Source: Archilochus colubris
Taxonomy: Eukaryota; Chordata; Aves; Apodiformes; Trochilidae
NCBI GenBank assembly: GCA_023079485.1
Contig: CM041085.1
Span: 93,259,115 to 93,323,114 of the forward strand
Length of the DNA: 64,000 nt
Direction of reading: 5' to 3'
Positions within the stretch are counted from its first letter, which is position 1. Every line of letters starts with the position of its first letter. Shown here piece by piece: positions 25,901 through 38,101 of this stretch. The notes under the pieces are model-generated. The model saw only the letters and a list, made by a program, of their open reading frames with translations. It made no database searches and had not been told where the DNA came from. A program made the translations under genes and the position numbers.

Positions 25901-27810
25901 GAAATACTTAAGGGTATAGCTGAGGCTGTAATAATAGTGGATATGTGTGACTGGCAGACTCTGTGGCTTGACAACTGTCATGTCCAAGTTCAATTCTAAG
26001 ATACAGTAGCTGAGCTATTCACTGACATTTATGATGTATTGTAATAGTTTTACTCTATTTTTAGTATAGGTTTCCTATTCCCAGTGTTTGTGTCTTAAAT
26101 TTGTATTTCATAATGGCAAATGTCCAAATCTAAAAAAAAAAAAAAAAAAATCCCCAGATAAGTGCCTGAGGATATAAGAATTAAAGATTAGATGGTGAAG
26201 TACTCCAGGGCTTTGGGTCCTGCATAGACAAAGCCACCTCAGCTCAGCAGTGTCTTGCTTTTGATTTAACATTTGGACTTTTTCAGCATTAACCAAAGGA
26301 AAAATTTCAGTTCTTGGCAACTAAGATGCTCAGAATTAATCTTACAAACACTCACCATATTGAATTCAGCAGTAAGCATGCAGTGTGGGTGTATTTGAAA
26401 GCACAGTTAGGGTAGGTAGTGCTGCCCACTGACAATAAGAACTGTGAGTCAGAGTGGAGTAGGTCAGTCTTTTATTATTTAATTTATTTTATATAAGAAA
26501 TTAAAGAGCTGCAGTCACTGACCTCTTGAGCATTAGGGAATTCAAAAGGTGATTTCTACCCCCTTAAAAACCATCTTTTTCTTCCAAGTTAAGGACTATC
26601 CTGAGACAGACATTTTCTCCAGTCTTCTTGTTGTATCTGTAACAGCTGTACAGCAGAGAACGCAAGGTTTGTAGGTACTGAAAGGGAGCAAGTGATAAGG
26701 AAGTTATCTCCAAATCAGTGTTTACTTAAAAATCTATGTATTTACTGGAAGGGGGAAATTCTAGGGCTGTGTTTCAGCACTGTTGAAAGATAAGAGTCAA
26801 GGAATCTTTCAAAGGCAGATGAATAAACAACTTTAGAAGTGGAATCAAAAACCAAAACCAAAACCCAGGGCTGTTCTCTCACCTTCGTGAAATGGTTATC
26901 TTGGCTGTGCATTCATTATCTCATGAAAAGATAAGCAAACTGGTGGTCTTACTGCTGGTCTCATGTTAAGGGTAATAAGACAGGCAGACAGGAAAAGTTG
27001 TGGTTAGAAACTGTTTCATCTGTAGGATAACTTTCATACAATGTAATTACAGACAACATGTCTCAGTTCTTGGCAAATCAGGCACCATTCAAGTATTGTT
27101 AGGTACATCCTGTATATATGGGTAAATCATCTTTTTCAAAGGTATGAATCATCCAGCTGACAATGTACAGTCTTAAATCCAGTGAGTGTTTCTGGTCAGA
27201 AAATCCCAGAGTTGGAAATAGTTTTGGTAGGCAGCTTTTCAGATGTACCTATTCCAGAACCTGAAGGTTTTTCACTCAGTATGTTGATGCCATGAAAACA
27301 TGCCTGTACCACCTCATCTACTTTATGGAGATTCTAGGTGTTTAATTCAGAGAGGGGAAATATCTTAGAGCCAAAAGTGGTTCTTCCCATGTTTAAGACT
27401 GTCAGAGGTTCTGCATATTTCTATTTCAGTATTTTTTCCCCCATGTCTCCTATTGCCTAGGGAAAAGACATTTAAATCACATTTTTACTGGTATGATTCC
27501 AACTGATATCGATATTTAGAAGAGAAAACTATCATAGTCTGAATGTGTGACAGGAAAATTTTTGAAGTCTATTAAAATTTCCCCTGAAAATATGTAAAAA
27601 ATGACTAAAAAAAATAGTGAGCTTCATAAATCATACTCCAGTGAAGATAAGAAAGTTTCTTCAGAAAGTATACAGCAAAATCAGTCTTGCAATTGTAACA
27701 TAAAATGTCACATTTCTCTTCAGGTTAATCATTCAGGATAAAACTTGAGGTTTTGTTTCAGATTTCAGCAATGTGAATGACATAGAGCTATGGCCCCTTG
27801 TCACATGTCA
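22997..27810. other. Unique DNA, no gene seen
   Basis: No interspersed repeat was recognised over nearly 5 kb. The longest frame (117 codons, plus, 23371-23724) has no recognisable domain and no splice or start context that would favour it. A 19-A run lies at 26132-26150. Confidence 0.55.
26132..26150. repeat. Poly-A, 19 bases
   Basis: A pure A run in otherwise unique DNA. No LINE body was recognised upstream of it, so I read it as a simple homopolymer. Confidence 0.9.
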
Positions 27811-28035
27811 TGGAATCATAACCAGTGGGGCTAGAAGTGACCTCAAGAGTTTACCTTTCCCAGCAGACTAGGTGAAATTTCTTTTTCTCCTTCAAAAAAT
27901 ATTTATCAAATCTATTCTAAAATATATTTGATGACAGAAATTCCACAACCTTTTTATTCAGAACCTCCAAATTCCAAAATGTACTGAACAATTCTGAATT
28001 TTTCACTGGTTTGAGAATCAATTGCAACTTACTAG
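27811..28035 (-). mobile_element. Old, highly diverged CR1 3' end
   Basis: The plus strand shows a degraded tail TGGAATCATAACCAGTGGGG followed by 'ctagaagtgacctcaagag', then 'caaatctattctaaaa' and 'gaaattccacaacc'. These fall in the order of the 3' UTR of old CR1 subfamilies on the complementary strand. Divergence is high and the inner boundary is uncertain. Confidence 0.7.
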
Positions 28036-30140
28036 TTGACTTCACTAAATTCTCACCAAACTGTTGGTATCTCTGGTGCTGATAAGAGCTTGCCTGAGGA
28101 GTTTGTGGAAGGAGAGGTTTGAATCCCATTACAATTAATAGTTCTTTTAAACCCCAAGGAACTGATATCAGTCAAGATATCCACAGTACATGTTATCCAA
28201 TATGAAAATGGGGATAAGAAACGGTCCCTTTGATAACATTGATAGGTGAAGAATATTATTTTGGACTTATGTTTGGAAATATGTTTATATATGGCTTTGA
28301 ATGAGCTGTATATAAATGGCTTTAATATGGCTTTGAGTAAGCCACATATTCAGTTACAGTTTTGAATAAGCTATATTTCATTCTGTGTGACATTGTAAAT
28401 GGCAACTGTGGTATTGGCCAAAATAATAAAAGATTGTTTTATATAATGGTAATTACTGACACAAAGGTCTAATTTCCTGTAGTACTGGTAATATAGTGCC
28501 ACTAATACAAAATAGACATATATTTTGTGTTGGCATTTCTTGTATAAATGGATGAAAAATCCTAATTCAGTTTTTGATGTAGTTTTGCAGTCAGCCACTT
28601 GCTTTGCATAATTGGGGTGACAGATGCACTTTACTGTAACAGCAAAACCACTTTGTAGCACGCTTTGTAAAGTGGTACAATGGGCCTGGATCTTGGCCAA
28701 CATCAATAATGGAATAATAAACTTCTACAAGAAGCAGGGAATTGCAGCTGTTTTAATGAAAAAGCCACTTCTCATGGTTGTTCTGAGGTTATTCTGTTCA
28801 ATAGTTGCTGCTAAGAGATTGGACTTCTTAAAATGATCCTCAAACATTTTTATTTGAGAAAGGTGAGAGGGGACACAGGGAAAAAAGGGTTCTGAGAGAG
28901 TCCCACAGCACAAAACCCACTATATCATGTACTGCTGCCAGAGAAATCACCAGATCATTATTGAGCCACCACTCAGAGGAGCCAGACTTTGTACAGACCA
29001 AGCAACTCTGTTGAAAATAGGGCTCTACAGCCCTATTGGAAGTCAGACAGAAAAACACAGCCTGGTCTATACTGTAAGATTTTCCTGCACTAGTGCTTTC
29101 CTCATCTGCATTGCTCCCTCTCCTGATCAGCAGAGATTTGTCTACTTTTTTTAATCATTATTGCCAGCCTGAATGAGACAAAACCAGCAAAAAAGCAGCA
29201 TCTCTCACTGGAGTTCTGTGAAAAATGTCAGTGCATGTCAGACTATTAAGACAGGTTGGTATTGATGTGATTTCTCTTTCTGACAGTTGATCAAATGCTC
29301 AGCTATCAGAAATCACTGCCTTTCATAGCTGCTCCTTTGAAGAGTACCTGCAATGCTATGCTACTGAAATGTGATTTTGTTGGAGATACATTGGGGTTAT
29401 TTGACTTGTTTTTCTCAGTGAATAAATTGAGAGAAGACACTTGTTGAAAACAAACTAGACTGATGAATGTAATTAATCTAGGTGAGGTAACTGGAATTAT
29501 AACTGTGAACAGAAGTCATGTCCAACCACATTGATATTTTTTTCCTCAGTCAACTTGAATGCAATAGAGGAGAGAACAATGCTGTTTTAACAGAGGATGC
29601 TGGGCTTCCTATTTCTTTAACAGCTTGTGAAAACCATAATTTTCTAGATGTAAACATGAATAGGAAGAGAGAGAAAAGAGAATGCAACTCTTGAGCACAT
29701 TTCTTACCATTAAAAACCACTCCAATATTTATTTCTTAGGTGAAACTACTTTTTTTCAAAGAAAATCATATCTGATTTGACACTGAAGCCAAAATCCATC
29801 AATAAAACTATAAAACAATATTGAATTCAACTTTGACTTCGAAGACTCTATTAATCCAGTGCTAAGCAGCTAAAAATATCTGAAATATTACTATTAAATT
29901 ACTGTTTTAGAAAGTTGGTAAGTTTTAGAAAGTTTAGAAAGTTTTCCAGCTTATGGACCCATATCAAACTAAGAAACCGCATAACAAAAAGTGGGACATA
30001 ATAGTGACTCAGGACGTAGACACATTAAAGATCTGATGGACAGTGATTTAAAATATAATTGTCACATATCTCCAAATAGTAAGCTTATTTTCCAAATGTA
30101 GAAGTCTAAGAAACATGAAATGTGGCAATTATCCCATGTC
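28036..30140. other. Unique DNA, no gene seen
   Basis: No gene was recognised. Imperfect repeats of an 'atggctttgaatgagct'-like word lie at about 28287-28376. A CNE-like block lies near 28560-28660, with TTTGCATAATT (28603-28613) beside TGACAG (28618-28623). The 111-codon minus-strand frame at 28371-28706 has no recognised domain. Confidence 0.5.
28287..28376. repeat. Imperfect tandem repeat, about 30-bp units
   Basis: Three or four diverged copies of a unit containing 'ggctttgaat(g/a)agc' follow one another with AT-rich linkers. Confidence 0.55.
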
Positions 30141-30986
30141 TCATGTTCCAAAAGTGTCAAAAGGATGATCTGTGGAACTACTGCTAAGTAGTCAGTCTCA
30201 CTTCAGTCTCTGGGAAGATCACAGAGTGAGTCATTTTGGGACACACTTCAGGCACATGAAGGCAAAGAAAGTGATGGGAACAGTCAGCATGGATTTCCCA
30301 AGGATGAATTATGCATGAACAATGTGATAGCTATCTGTAACAAAATGACTGGATATAAGGGGAGAGAGAGACCAATGGATGTAATTTACCTCAACTTTAG
30401 CACAGCTTTCAAAGCTGTAGATTGAGAGTATGTTTGTGCCCCTTTACTTAGTACTCATTGTACCTCACCTAGAACACAGTGTCCAGGTTTTCTCCTCTCC
30501 TCAACTTCTGCCTTCAACACAAACGTTAATAAACTGGAGCAAGTTTGATGGAGGCCACTGAGATGGTCAGAGCTAGAACACTTGCCTGAAAGACTGAGGA
30601 AACTGGGCTCATTTAAGTTGTAGAAGTGATGGCTTGGGGCCAGGGGACCTAATAGCAGCCCCAGTGCCTCTGGAAAGGTTATCAAGAAACAAAGCCAAGC
30701 TTGTAACTGTTGTGCATGGTGAGAAAATGAAGGACAATGAAGGAAGATGAAGGACAAATGAAAGAAGAGACATGCACACTGTATGTACAGAGAAAGCTTC
30801 TCCCCATGAGAACAGTCCAGAACTGGAGTAGATTAGCCAGAGAGGTTGTGGAGTTTCTGTCCTGGAAGGCTTAACAGGCCAGACTGGATAAAACCCTGAG
30901 CAACCTGGTCTGGTGCCATAGCAGACCCTGGTTTGAAGTGGGGCTGGAGATGCTTCCAGCTTGAAAGAGTCTGTGACTCTCTTGAT
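30141..30986 (+). mobile_element. CR1 LINE with reverse-transcriptase remnant, internally deleted
   Basis: The left part (30141-30425) covers the start of the CR1 reverse-transcriptase domain. It reads in the style 'SLTSVSGKITE', 'HEGKESDGNSQHGFPKDE', then 'DVIYLNFSTAFKAV', which is RT motif A without its normal DFSKAFD. After about 30426 the sequence jumps to the downstream 'PHLEHSVQVF' region and the 3' UTR ('tggtcagagctagaac', 'gacctaatagcagcccc', 'gccagagaggttgtgg'). It ends in a degraded octamer tail at 30965-30986. About 500 bp of ORF2 appear to be missing. The 139-codon minus frame across it is antisense noise. Confidence 0.92.
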
Positions 30987-32303
30987 TGCAAACTGAGTGG
31001 CCACTTGGAGCTGACAGACAGTCCCCATTCCTGAAATACAGGGAGCTTGTCTGTCATTTTTAACTGTGTGAATCTCATCTCTTCAGAGACAAATTAAGCA
31101 TATTTGTCCTATCAAAGCAATCACTCAGATCTGTCTGAATAGACGGTTATTACTTTTCAGACCTGCACTGTGTTGCCTTCCTGAAATAGAAAGTCTTAAT
31201 TGCTGAATTTTTATATTCAGTTCAAAACATTTCTGTGTGGTAGCCATCTTAGCAAGTTGTAGAACAGCTCATGCTCAGGGCACTCTGTCACAGAGTGTTG
31301 TGCCTTTGGCTTGACAAATTCACCCACTTTATTGACCTGATAAGGATGATCATTTTCATTCAAAGAGCATTGTCATAAATTTAACACCTCTCTTTTGACA
31401 GTATAGCATTTATTTCCTGTGAGGCCTGGAAGCTCCAAGCTAATCTGCAATGGCATTCTTCTTCAGAGCACGGTTCCATCACCACCAAAACCTTTGAAAA
31501 ATTACACCCTGTGAGTAATGCTTTTTCTTTAAATAATTCTCAGGGAAGATTTTTATTTTGTTTTTGTTATTACCTGTTTAGCATTTAGTATTTATTATCT
31601 TTAATGCTAGCAGAGATAGTTACATGAAACTACAGAAAAGTCACTAGCTTTTAGGTAAAAGAAGCAGTTACTTCTGCCTTTCAAGTAACATCAGAAGAAG
31701 CCTCATGTTTGATCAAGTTTTTGATTTTTTTATTATTTGGATATTTTAAATTTTTATTTTTTTTCCCCTAAATAATTTTGATTGGCTGATACATTTTTTC
31801 AATTACTGTAGTTTTAAAGACACAAAAAGTATGGCCCAAGTTACATCAGAGCACAGGAAATGAGACAGTCTTGGGTATCATTGTCTGTGAAAATGCTGAG
31901 CTGAAAAACTCTTCAGAAACAGGACAGGAAAAGTTCCTGGCATGCAGGAGATCAAAAGAACTATCCTGCAGGTCTAAAAATGAACACTTGCTCCATGGAG
32001 AGTAATTATCTTGGAACAACCAGCTGAGACACAGGACCCTGTGGGACCAAAAGAAGTTACAACTAGCTTCATTACCATCAGGAGATCAAAAGATTTTAAG
32101 ATACATGAGCAGGGCAGCTGGTCTTTCAGGAATTGCTGTCCCTTTGTTATAATACCTTAATACTTTCATTTTAAGAAGGCTGTTATGTATCTACCTATGA
32201 TTTGTCTCTGACTCATAAAAACTGCAGGTACCTGAACATAGTCAGACTTACCCAGAAAGTGCAGTCTTCCCTGAAGTATCATAACCCAGGAGTTAGTCAA
32301 GTA
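30987..32303. other. Unique DNA, no gene seen
   Basis: No gene or interspersed repeat was recognised. A T-rich patch lies at about 31720-31765. Confidence 0.55.
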
Positions 32304-32584
32304 CAAGAAAGGCATTAATAAACTGGAGGGAGTTGGTCAGGGGCTGGAAAACTTGCTCTGTGGGGAGCTGGGCCTATTGAGCCTGGAGAGAGGTGGCTCC
32401 AAGGGGATTTTAATCTGTCCTCAACTATCTAATGTAAGGAAATTGAGAAAAATGAGCCAGGCTCTTAAGGAAGAAGGAGAGGTAATGGACACAAGTTGGA
32501 GGATGGAAAATTATGACTCAAAATTGGGAAAATAAATATACTCTGAGTGTGGTTAAACACTGGAAGTGGTTTCCAGAGAGGCTG
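32304..32584 (+). mobile_element. CR1 LINE 3'-region fragment
   Basis: The fragment runs from 'ggcattaataaactggaggg' through 'tggggagctgggcctattga' and 'gagccaggctctt' to 'ggtttccagagaggctgtg'. This is the CR1 region just before and at the start of the 3' UTR, with small internal gaps. It stops at about 32584, where another CR1 segment from further upstream in the element begins in the same orientation. Confidence 0.85.
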
Positions 32585-33083
32585 TGTTCACCAGGAGCTA
32601 ATGCTCAGTCCAATATTTTTTAATATGGTCATCAATGACCTGGGTGAGGGAACAAAGAGTATCCTCAGCAAGTTCACTGATGATACAAAACTGGGAGTGT
32701 TGGCTGACCCTCCAGGGGGCTGTGCTGCCATCCAGTGTGATCTGGACAGGTTGGAGAGCTGGGCAGAGAAGAACCTAATGAGGTTCCACAAGAGCAAGTG
32801 TAGGGTCCTGCACTTGGGGAGGAAACACCCCAAGCACCAATATAGGTGAGGGCTGGACCTGATGGAAAGCAGTTCTGAGGACTGAAGGATCTATCTGGTA
32901 GTCCTGATAGAAAATAAATTACCCATGAGCCAGCAGTGTGCCCTTATTCTGTAATCTGTGTCTTTTGAGATATTCAACACTCAGTTGAGAAGCCCAGAAG
33001 CAGCTTGCTATAAGAGAACCTGCTTTGAGCAAGGGACTTGGACTAGCTGAAAGTCCTTCCAACCTACATACTCATGTGATTAT
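32585..33083 (+). mobile_element. CR1 LINE ORF2 fragment plus 3' tail
   Basis: The 100-codon plus frame (32547-32849) reads as CR1 reverse transcriptase from motif B' to C and beyond: 'FNMVINDLGEGTKSILSKFTDDTKLGV'. The catalytic Tyr/Phe-X-Asp-Asp-type box appears here as FTDD. It then reads 'RLESWAEKNLMRFHKSKCRVLHLGRKHPKHQY'. After 'gagccagcagtgtgccc' (about 32946) the body is deleted and the sequence resumes near the 3' end ('aacctgctttgagcaaggga', 'ccttccaacctacatactc'). The terminus is degraded. This is a dead LINE relic. Confidence 0.93.
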
Positions 33084-33086
33084 AAC

Positions 33087-33131
33087 CTGTGGGTTACTAT
33101 AAAACTATAAAAACTGTGGGTTACTATAAAA
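33087..33131. repeat. 18-bp direct repeat, 9 bp apart
   Basis: CTGTGGGTTACTATAAAA occurs at 33087-33104 and 33114-33131. It fills the gap between the CR1 3' end and the LTR fragment to its right, and may be a local slippage duplication. Confidence 0.9.
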
Positions 33132-33136
33132 AAAAG

Positions 33137-33487
33137 GTCAATCATGTAGTGTGCAGTGTTTGCTTGGGGAGACAAACACAATATCCATGAATGTACTCAC
33201 ATCCACCTCCTTGCCCTCAGTTTTGTTGCTCATCTCAATATTATAGGGTATGGGGCATCCCTTAAATTAGGTTGGGTCAGCTGTTCTGGCTGTGTCCTCT
33301 CCCAGCCTCTTGCCCACACCCAGGGCACTGTACAGGACAGGTTTTTGGAGAGACAGCTCCAAGCACTGCTCAGCAAAACCCAAACCACTGGTGTGTCATT
33401 AACACAATTTTAGCCACAAATGCAAAGTACAGAACCATATGGGCTCCTGTGAGGAAACTTAACTTCATCTCAGGCAGAGACAGGACA
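33137..33487 (-). mobile_element. Partial LTR, avian ERVL-like
   Basis: Read on the minus strand from 33487, it starts TGTCCTGTCTCTGCC and runs through the usual avian ERVL U3 blocks: 'gagatgaagttaa', 'catatggttctgtactttgc', 'tgctgagcagtgcttggag', 'ggacacagccagaacagctg', 'acccaacctaatttaaggga'. The distal part toward 33137 is diverged and the 3' end of the LTR is missing, so no target duplication can be checked. The 85- and 78-codon plus frames over it are incidental. The family differs from the LTR at 7243-8029. Confidence 0.8.
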
Positions 33488-35634
33488 TCATGGAATGTAA
33501 CTACATGATATGGACTTGGTGCTTAAAAGGGATGTCCACAGGGCCACAAAGATTGATCAAAAAATGAAACTTATGCTGAACTGTGGTAATAATGTTATTC
33601 AGATAGTCCTACTTATTTCTATTTCAATAAAATTGATCTGACATGAAAGCACAGTGTTTGGCTGACCTTAGGATCTACAGGCATAACAAAACAATTAAAT
33701 ACTCCTCTCCCAAAGGGCTAAAATTCAACAGACAGAACTTCGGTGAGGATAAATTACCTGGGAAAAAAACAACTGGAATGAACTGATTTTCTTCACATTT
33801 TAGTATTGATTGGACTGCTTGAGTAGTGAAAATTGCAGGACAGCAAATCCAGTTAGTGAAATATGGTATTCTTTAAGTGAGAGAACATGCTTTGGTGGTT
33901 TTGTTTTATTTTTCTGCTTCATGGCCTGCTTCCCAGTTTTAATGCCTAATCTCAAAATATGCTACTGAGTGCATTTTTTGACAGTTCAAAAGATCTGCCT
34001 ACCAACAACTTCTGAATTCTCTATAAAATCATGGATGCTGTTTATCTTAATCAGGTTTTTCAGCATTCAGGTGCACATCCCTGGCACTCTCTGTTTTCTT
34101 CAGCCTCCCTGACAGTTTAGTATGCACAGAAGTGAGTCTATGCAGCCAGGAACAGAGGATTTGTTCAAATAGAAAAAAGGCTGGCACCTGATCAAGAGAA
34201 CTGGTTTAAATGGGTTATCTGGCAAGCAGATCACACAGTAGAAGTCTCTGAATATGTGTTGGACCTTTCCATGGTGTGTCCTGACAAATAGAGGCAGAAA
34301 GGAGAAAAAAGACTCCAAAGTCACATTTTTGAGGGCCATTGTCACTAGTTTACCTGAGAAGACATCAGCCAATATCTGATGAAGAGGGAACTCTGCCTTC
34401 CTGAATACAGATTGATTCTTAATGAACAGGGAATGGAGGGTGAGGGATATTTATTATAGTCTGTGGGGTTTATTAAGTTCTTTGCCTAACAGTATTACTG
34501 GAGTAAAAGAGTAACCCTTAAAGAAACATTTAAAGAAAAGCAAAGGACATTACAAGCTACAGCACTGAGTTCTCTGTACAATGGAAGTTACTGAAATCGG
34601 CTAAATGTCTTGTTTTATTATCCACGTGAAAGACAGTTCCCAAATTCCATTCTTCTGATGGGTAAAATCCACCCAAAATGTATTCATAAGCAATTTATAC
34701 TAATTTGCTCTGTTGCCAATGTTTTCTTGGCTTAAATTCTATCTTCTCTCTCCTTCTCATTTATCACCTTGATGATTTTACAGACTGCTTTTAATTCTTC
34801 CTGAATTAAATGAGCTAGGAGTTTTTTTCAGTGTCCTTTCCAAACATAAGCTCCTCATTCAATTGGCTGTTTCTAGCAAGATTTCTCTGAACACATTTCT
34901 GAATTCATTTGTTTGAAATGGATTAATGAAATTCTGTATGGTGTACATAGTGGTGCTTTAAGCAATGGTAATGATTCCGAGATCAAAGCAGACCAGCACT
35001 GAGGTGATTCTCAAGGTGCTTGATTTGGAGGGTTGAGTAGAAAAAAATACTATCTAATCATAGCAGAAAACATTCTTGGCCTTTCTTGAATTTAATGTCT
35101 TGGATGAAATTGCAGTGTAAAATTAAAACAAACATCTACTTTGACACTAGCAATTTCTCTACCAAAATATTTCAGGTGACAAGATTAACGTAAACATCAA
35201 AAAGCAATCTTATATCTAGAGTTTCAGTTGGAGCACTGTTTAGAGCAAGGAAGGAAGAAGAAATTGAGGATAGCTAGGTGAACATTTTTTACTGTGTCAG
35301 AAAACGTTTCTGGCTTAAACAATATTTTGCCATGCTCTGCATTATGTTAACTGAAGAGAATTCATACAGTACATGTAGACTGGTATCAGTCCACAAACAT
35401 AAATAAATGAGTAAATATCTATATGATATTGAATTATCGACTTCATTTTTTTTTCCAGATAGGTCTTTTTAGGGAGATTAAAGGTGTGGCAATCACTTTA
35501 TTCTGGGTTTCTTTTCAGACTTTACAGAAGCAGACCATCAAAAAAAAAAACAAACCCAAAACTATCATTAGTTTACTAAAGATTGCTTCATAGTGTCTTA
35601 GTGTTACCTTGGGATTTTATAAAAAAATCTACTT

Positions 35635-35661
35635 AAAAAAAAAAAAAAAAAGAGAGAGAGA
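35635..35661. repeat. Poly-A followed by GA repeat
   Basis: Seventeen A bases are followed directly by five GA units, an all-purine simple repeat. Confidence 0.9.
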
Positions 35662-36848
35662 CAAGTTACATAATCTTAAAAAAATAAACACTGAGAAATT
35701 AATTTAACATTGTGGAATAAAAATACTTGGGTCTAGCAAAAACCAGACAAACAAAAAAAACCACCCCAACATTAAGAAAGTAACAGGTAAAACTTTGGAG
35801 GAGTGTCCAAAGAAGGTAGCAAATGATGAATCCTTCCCATTTCCTGTATTAAGTAGTTTCAATTACCTGTGCTTACATTCAAATGACAATAAGACAGTGG
35901 CATTAAGAATGAATAATCAATAATCAAAATACTAAAAAATGCTCAATACAGCACTGAGATCAAATCAAATTTATCCTTGGCTTCATATTTAGAAAAATCA
36001 CATTGATCTAGTAGAAGAAACAAATAAAAGAAAAAACACAGCAGAAGCAATTTAATCTCAAGCATCTGAAGTTCTGAAACTGACTGAAAACTTTGGTGTG
36101 AGGGATTTCATTAAGCTACATGATTAAAAAGTGCAGTTAACATCTCACTTGCTGCAATTTTGTACAGTTTAAGGATCTAGTTGATGCTGTGTTAGAATTT
36201 AAATTTTCTCCTGGAGAATTTGAAGCTGCTGTTTACTTTAAGTCAAGTATGATCAATCTGATACAGAACTGGTCAATTTTCCCTTCACTTTTCCTCTAGT
36301 ATTCCTCATAATATTAATGGAAAGGTGTGTTCAAACTCTAAACAAAGATTAAGCATAATTGCATGCAGTTCTCATGATTTGCCACTCCTATTGCTGTACC
36401 ATTGAAAAATACTATTATCCTAAATATCTTCCAGCAATTTATGCTCTTTCAGCATTACTAATTTGCAATTTTCAGTATGACTTGTTACAGTAATATTGAC
36501 AAGTGGCATATAACCACTCAATCAGGCATATCAAGTCCTTTAATTTAGTCTAATTCAGGCATCGATGAAAGGTGTGAAGCTTTTACATTTGCTCTACTGA
36601 AACTAATGTCCATCACAAAACAAATTGATTTTTATTTTCACTACAAATCTAAATTTGATCACATGAAAAAGTGTTGCCAAGCCTACTAAATTGATAATGA
36701 ATGAAAAAAATAAAGCAACTGTTGAATATCTGCCTCATATTGTCCTTTTCTCTGGAGTATAATTTCTAGCTATTCACAGTAATTTCTAAAAGATGAAACA
36801 CCTTGGTCATTTTGTTGCATGTCTACTCTGTTTAATACTCCAGGGCTG

Positions 36849-36943
36849 GTTTTGTTTTATTTTTAATGTTTTTACTTTTTTTTAATTATTATTATTTTTA
36901 TTTTATTTATTTTTTTTTAAATTTTTTTTATTTTTTTTTTTTC
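36849..36943. repeat. T/A-rich low-complexity tract
   Basis: Long T runs are broken by ATT and TTTA units. No GC occurs over most of its length. Confidence 0.85.
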
Positions 36944-37586
36944 TTCATATTTTGTGTTGCAGTACTTTGCCTAAGCAAAGTAAAGGGATTCTTTTGCTAT
37001 AAATTTTTCTGATTTGGCAAATAGCCATCTGTTAGAGACAAAGTGGGAAGTGTGTCTCCACGAAACACTGTCCCAAATGTGACTCCAGCTTTCACTTTCC
37101 CAGAGATACATAGGAGGACTGCACAGGAATGACTGATAACAGATTTGAATGATGAATAAGACAGCATAATGATTATGTCTAACTCTATAATTGCTTTCTT
37201 TGGGGGAGCTGCAATTCCTCTAATAACACTGATTAAGAGATAGGCCTGATTTTGTTGTCTTTATATTGTTAGTGATATAAGTAGTCTTATGCAGTTCTAC
37301 AGTAATTACGTATCAAGAAAGAAAACTCTCTGGTATTGTTTTTTGTTAATGTTTTTCTTTATTTGAAATGCTAGAAGTAATACGAATAGAATAGGGTTGA
37401 TCAGTTAATATTTCATATCATCTCTTTAATATCTACAACATATTTTTCTTTTGAGCATATTCACTATGTCTTGATCTATGCCTGCAGATCTGCATTTGTT
37501 CTAACAGGTTTAAGAGCAAGATGATACTACAAAAATATTTTTATAATAGTGTTATGAAACAATTTATTGAAACAAAGGATTTGCAT

Positions 37587-38101
37587 GTTGACAAGAAGCT
37601 CAACATGAGCTTGCAATGTAACCTGGAAGCCCAGAAAGCTGCTCTGCATCACACGATATGTGGCCAGCAGGCTGAGTGAGGTGATTCTCCCCCCTACTCT
37701 GCTCTTGTAAGACCCCAGTTGGACTGTTGTGTCCTGCTCTGGAGGACACATATGACTCCAACATAAGAACTACGTAGACCTCTTGGACTGAGTACAGAGG
37801 AAGGCAATGAAGATAGAGGGCTTATGAAGCCGGGCTTAGACAGTTGGGTTTGTTCAACATGGAGGAGGCTTCAGGGAGACCTTATAGCAGCCTGCCAGTG
37901 CCTGAAGAGGGCTAGAGAAGAGCAGGGAGGAATCTATTTGTAAGGGCATGTAGTGATAGGACAAGGAGTAAAAGTTTTAAGCTGAAAGAGGAAATACTAG
38001 GAAGAAATTCTTTCCTGTGAGCATGGTGGCACAGGTTGTCTAGGGTGTGGATGTCTACTCCCTGGAAGTGCTCAAGGCCAGGTTGGATGGGGCTTTGAGC
38101 A
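37587..38101 (+). mobile_element. CR1 LINE 3' region, tail lost
   Basis: The copy starts in the ORF2 C-terminal region ('gttgacaagaagctcaacatg', 'actctgctcttgtaagaccc') and passes into the 3' UTR ('tatagcagcctgccagtgcc', 'gaagaaattctttcctgtg'). It stops at 'ggatggggctttgagc', about 100 bp short of the terminal octamers. The sequence after 38101 is not CR1, so the 3' tail was removed by a later deletion. It is from the same general subfamily as the copy at 51119-51959. Confidence 0.93.

Larger units (their letters stand above)
33488..37586. other. Unique DNA, no gene seen
   Basis: About 4 kb with few open frames over 60 codons and no recognised repeats apart from simple tracts at 35635-35661 and 36849-36943. 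Confidence 0.6.

Noticed and set aside
30609..31028. 139-codon minus-strand open frame, the longest in the window
   Set aside because: It is antisense to the CR1 copy at 30141-30986, and the peptide has no recognisable domain.
33156..33508. 85- and 78-codon plus frames with proline/cysteine-rich peptides
   Set aside because: They are antisense translation of the minus-strand LTR fragment.
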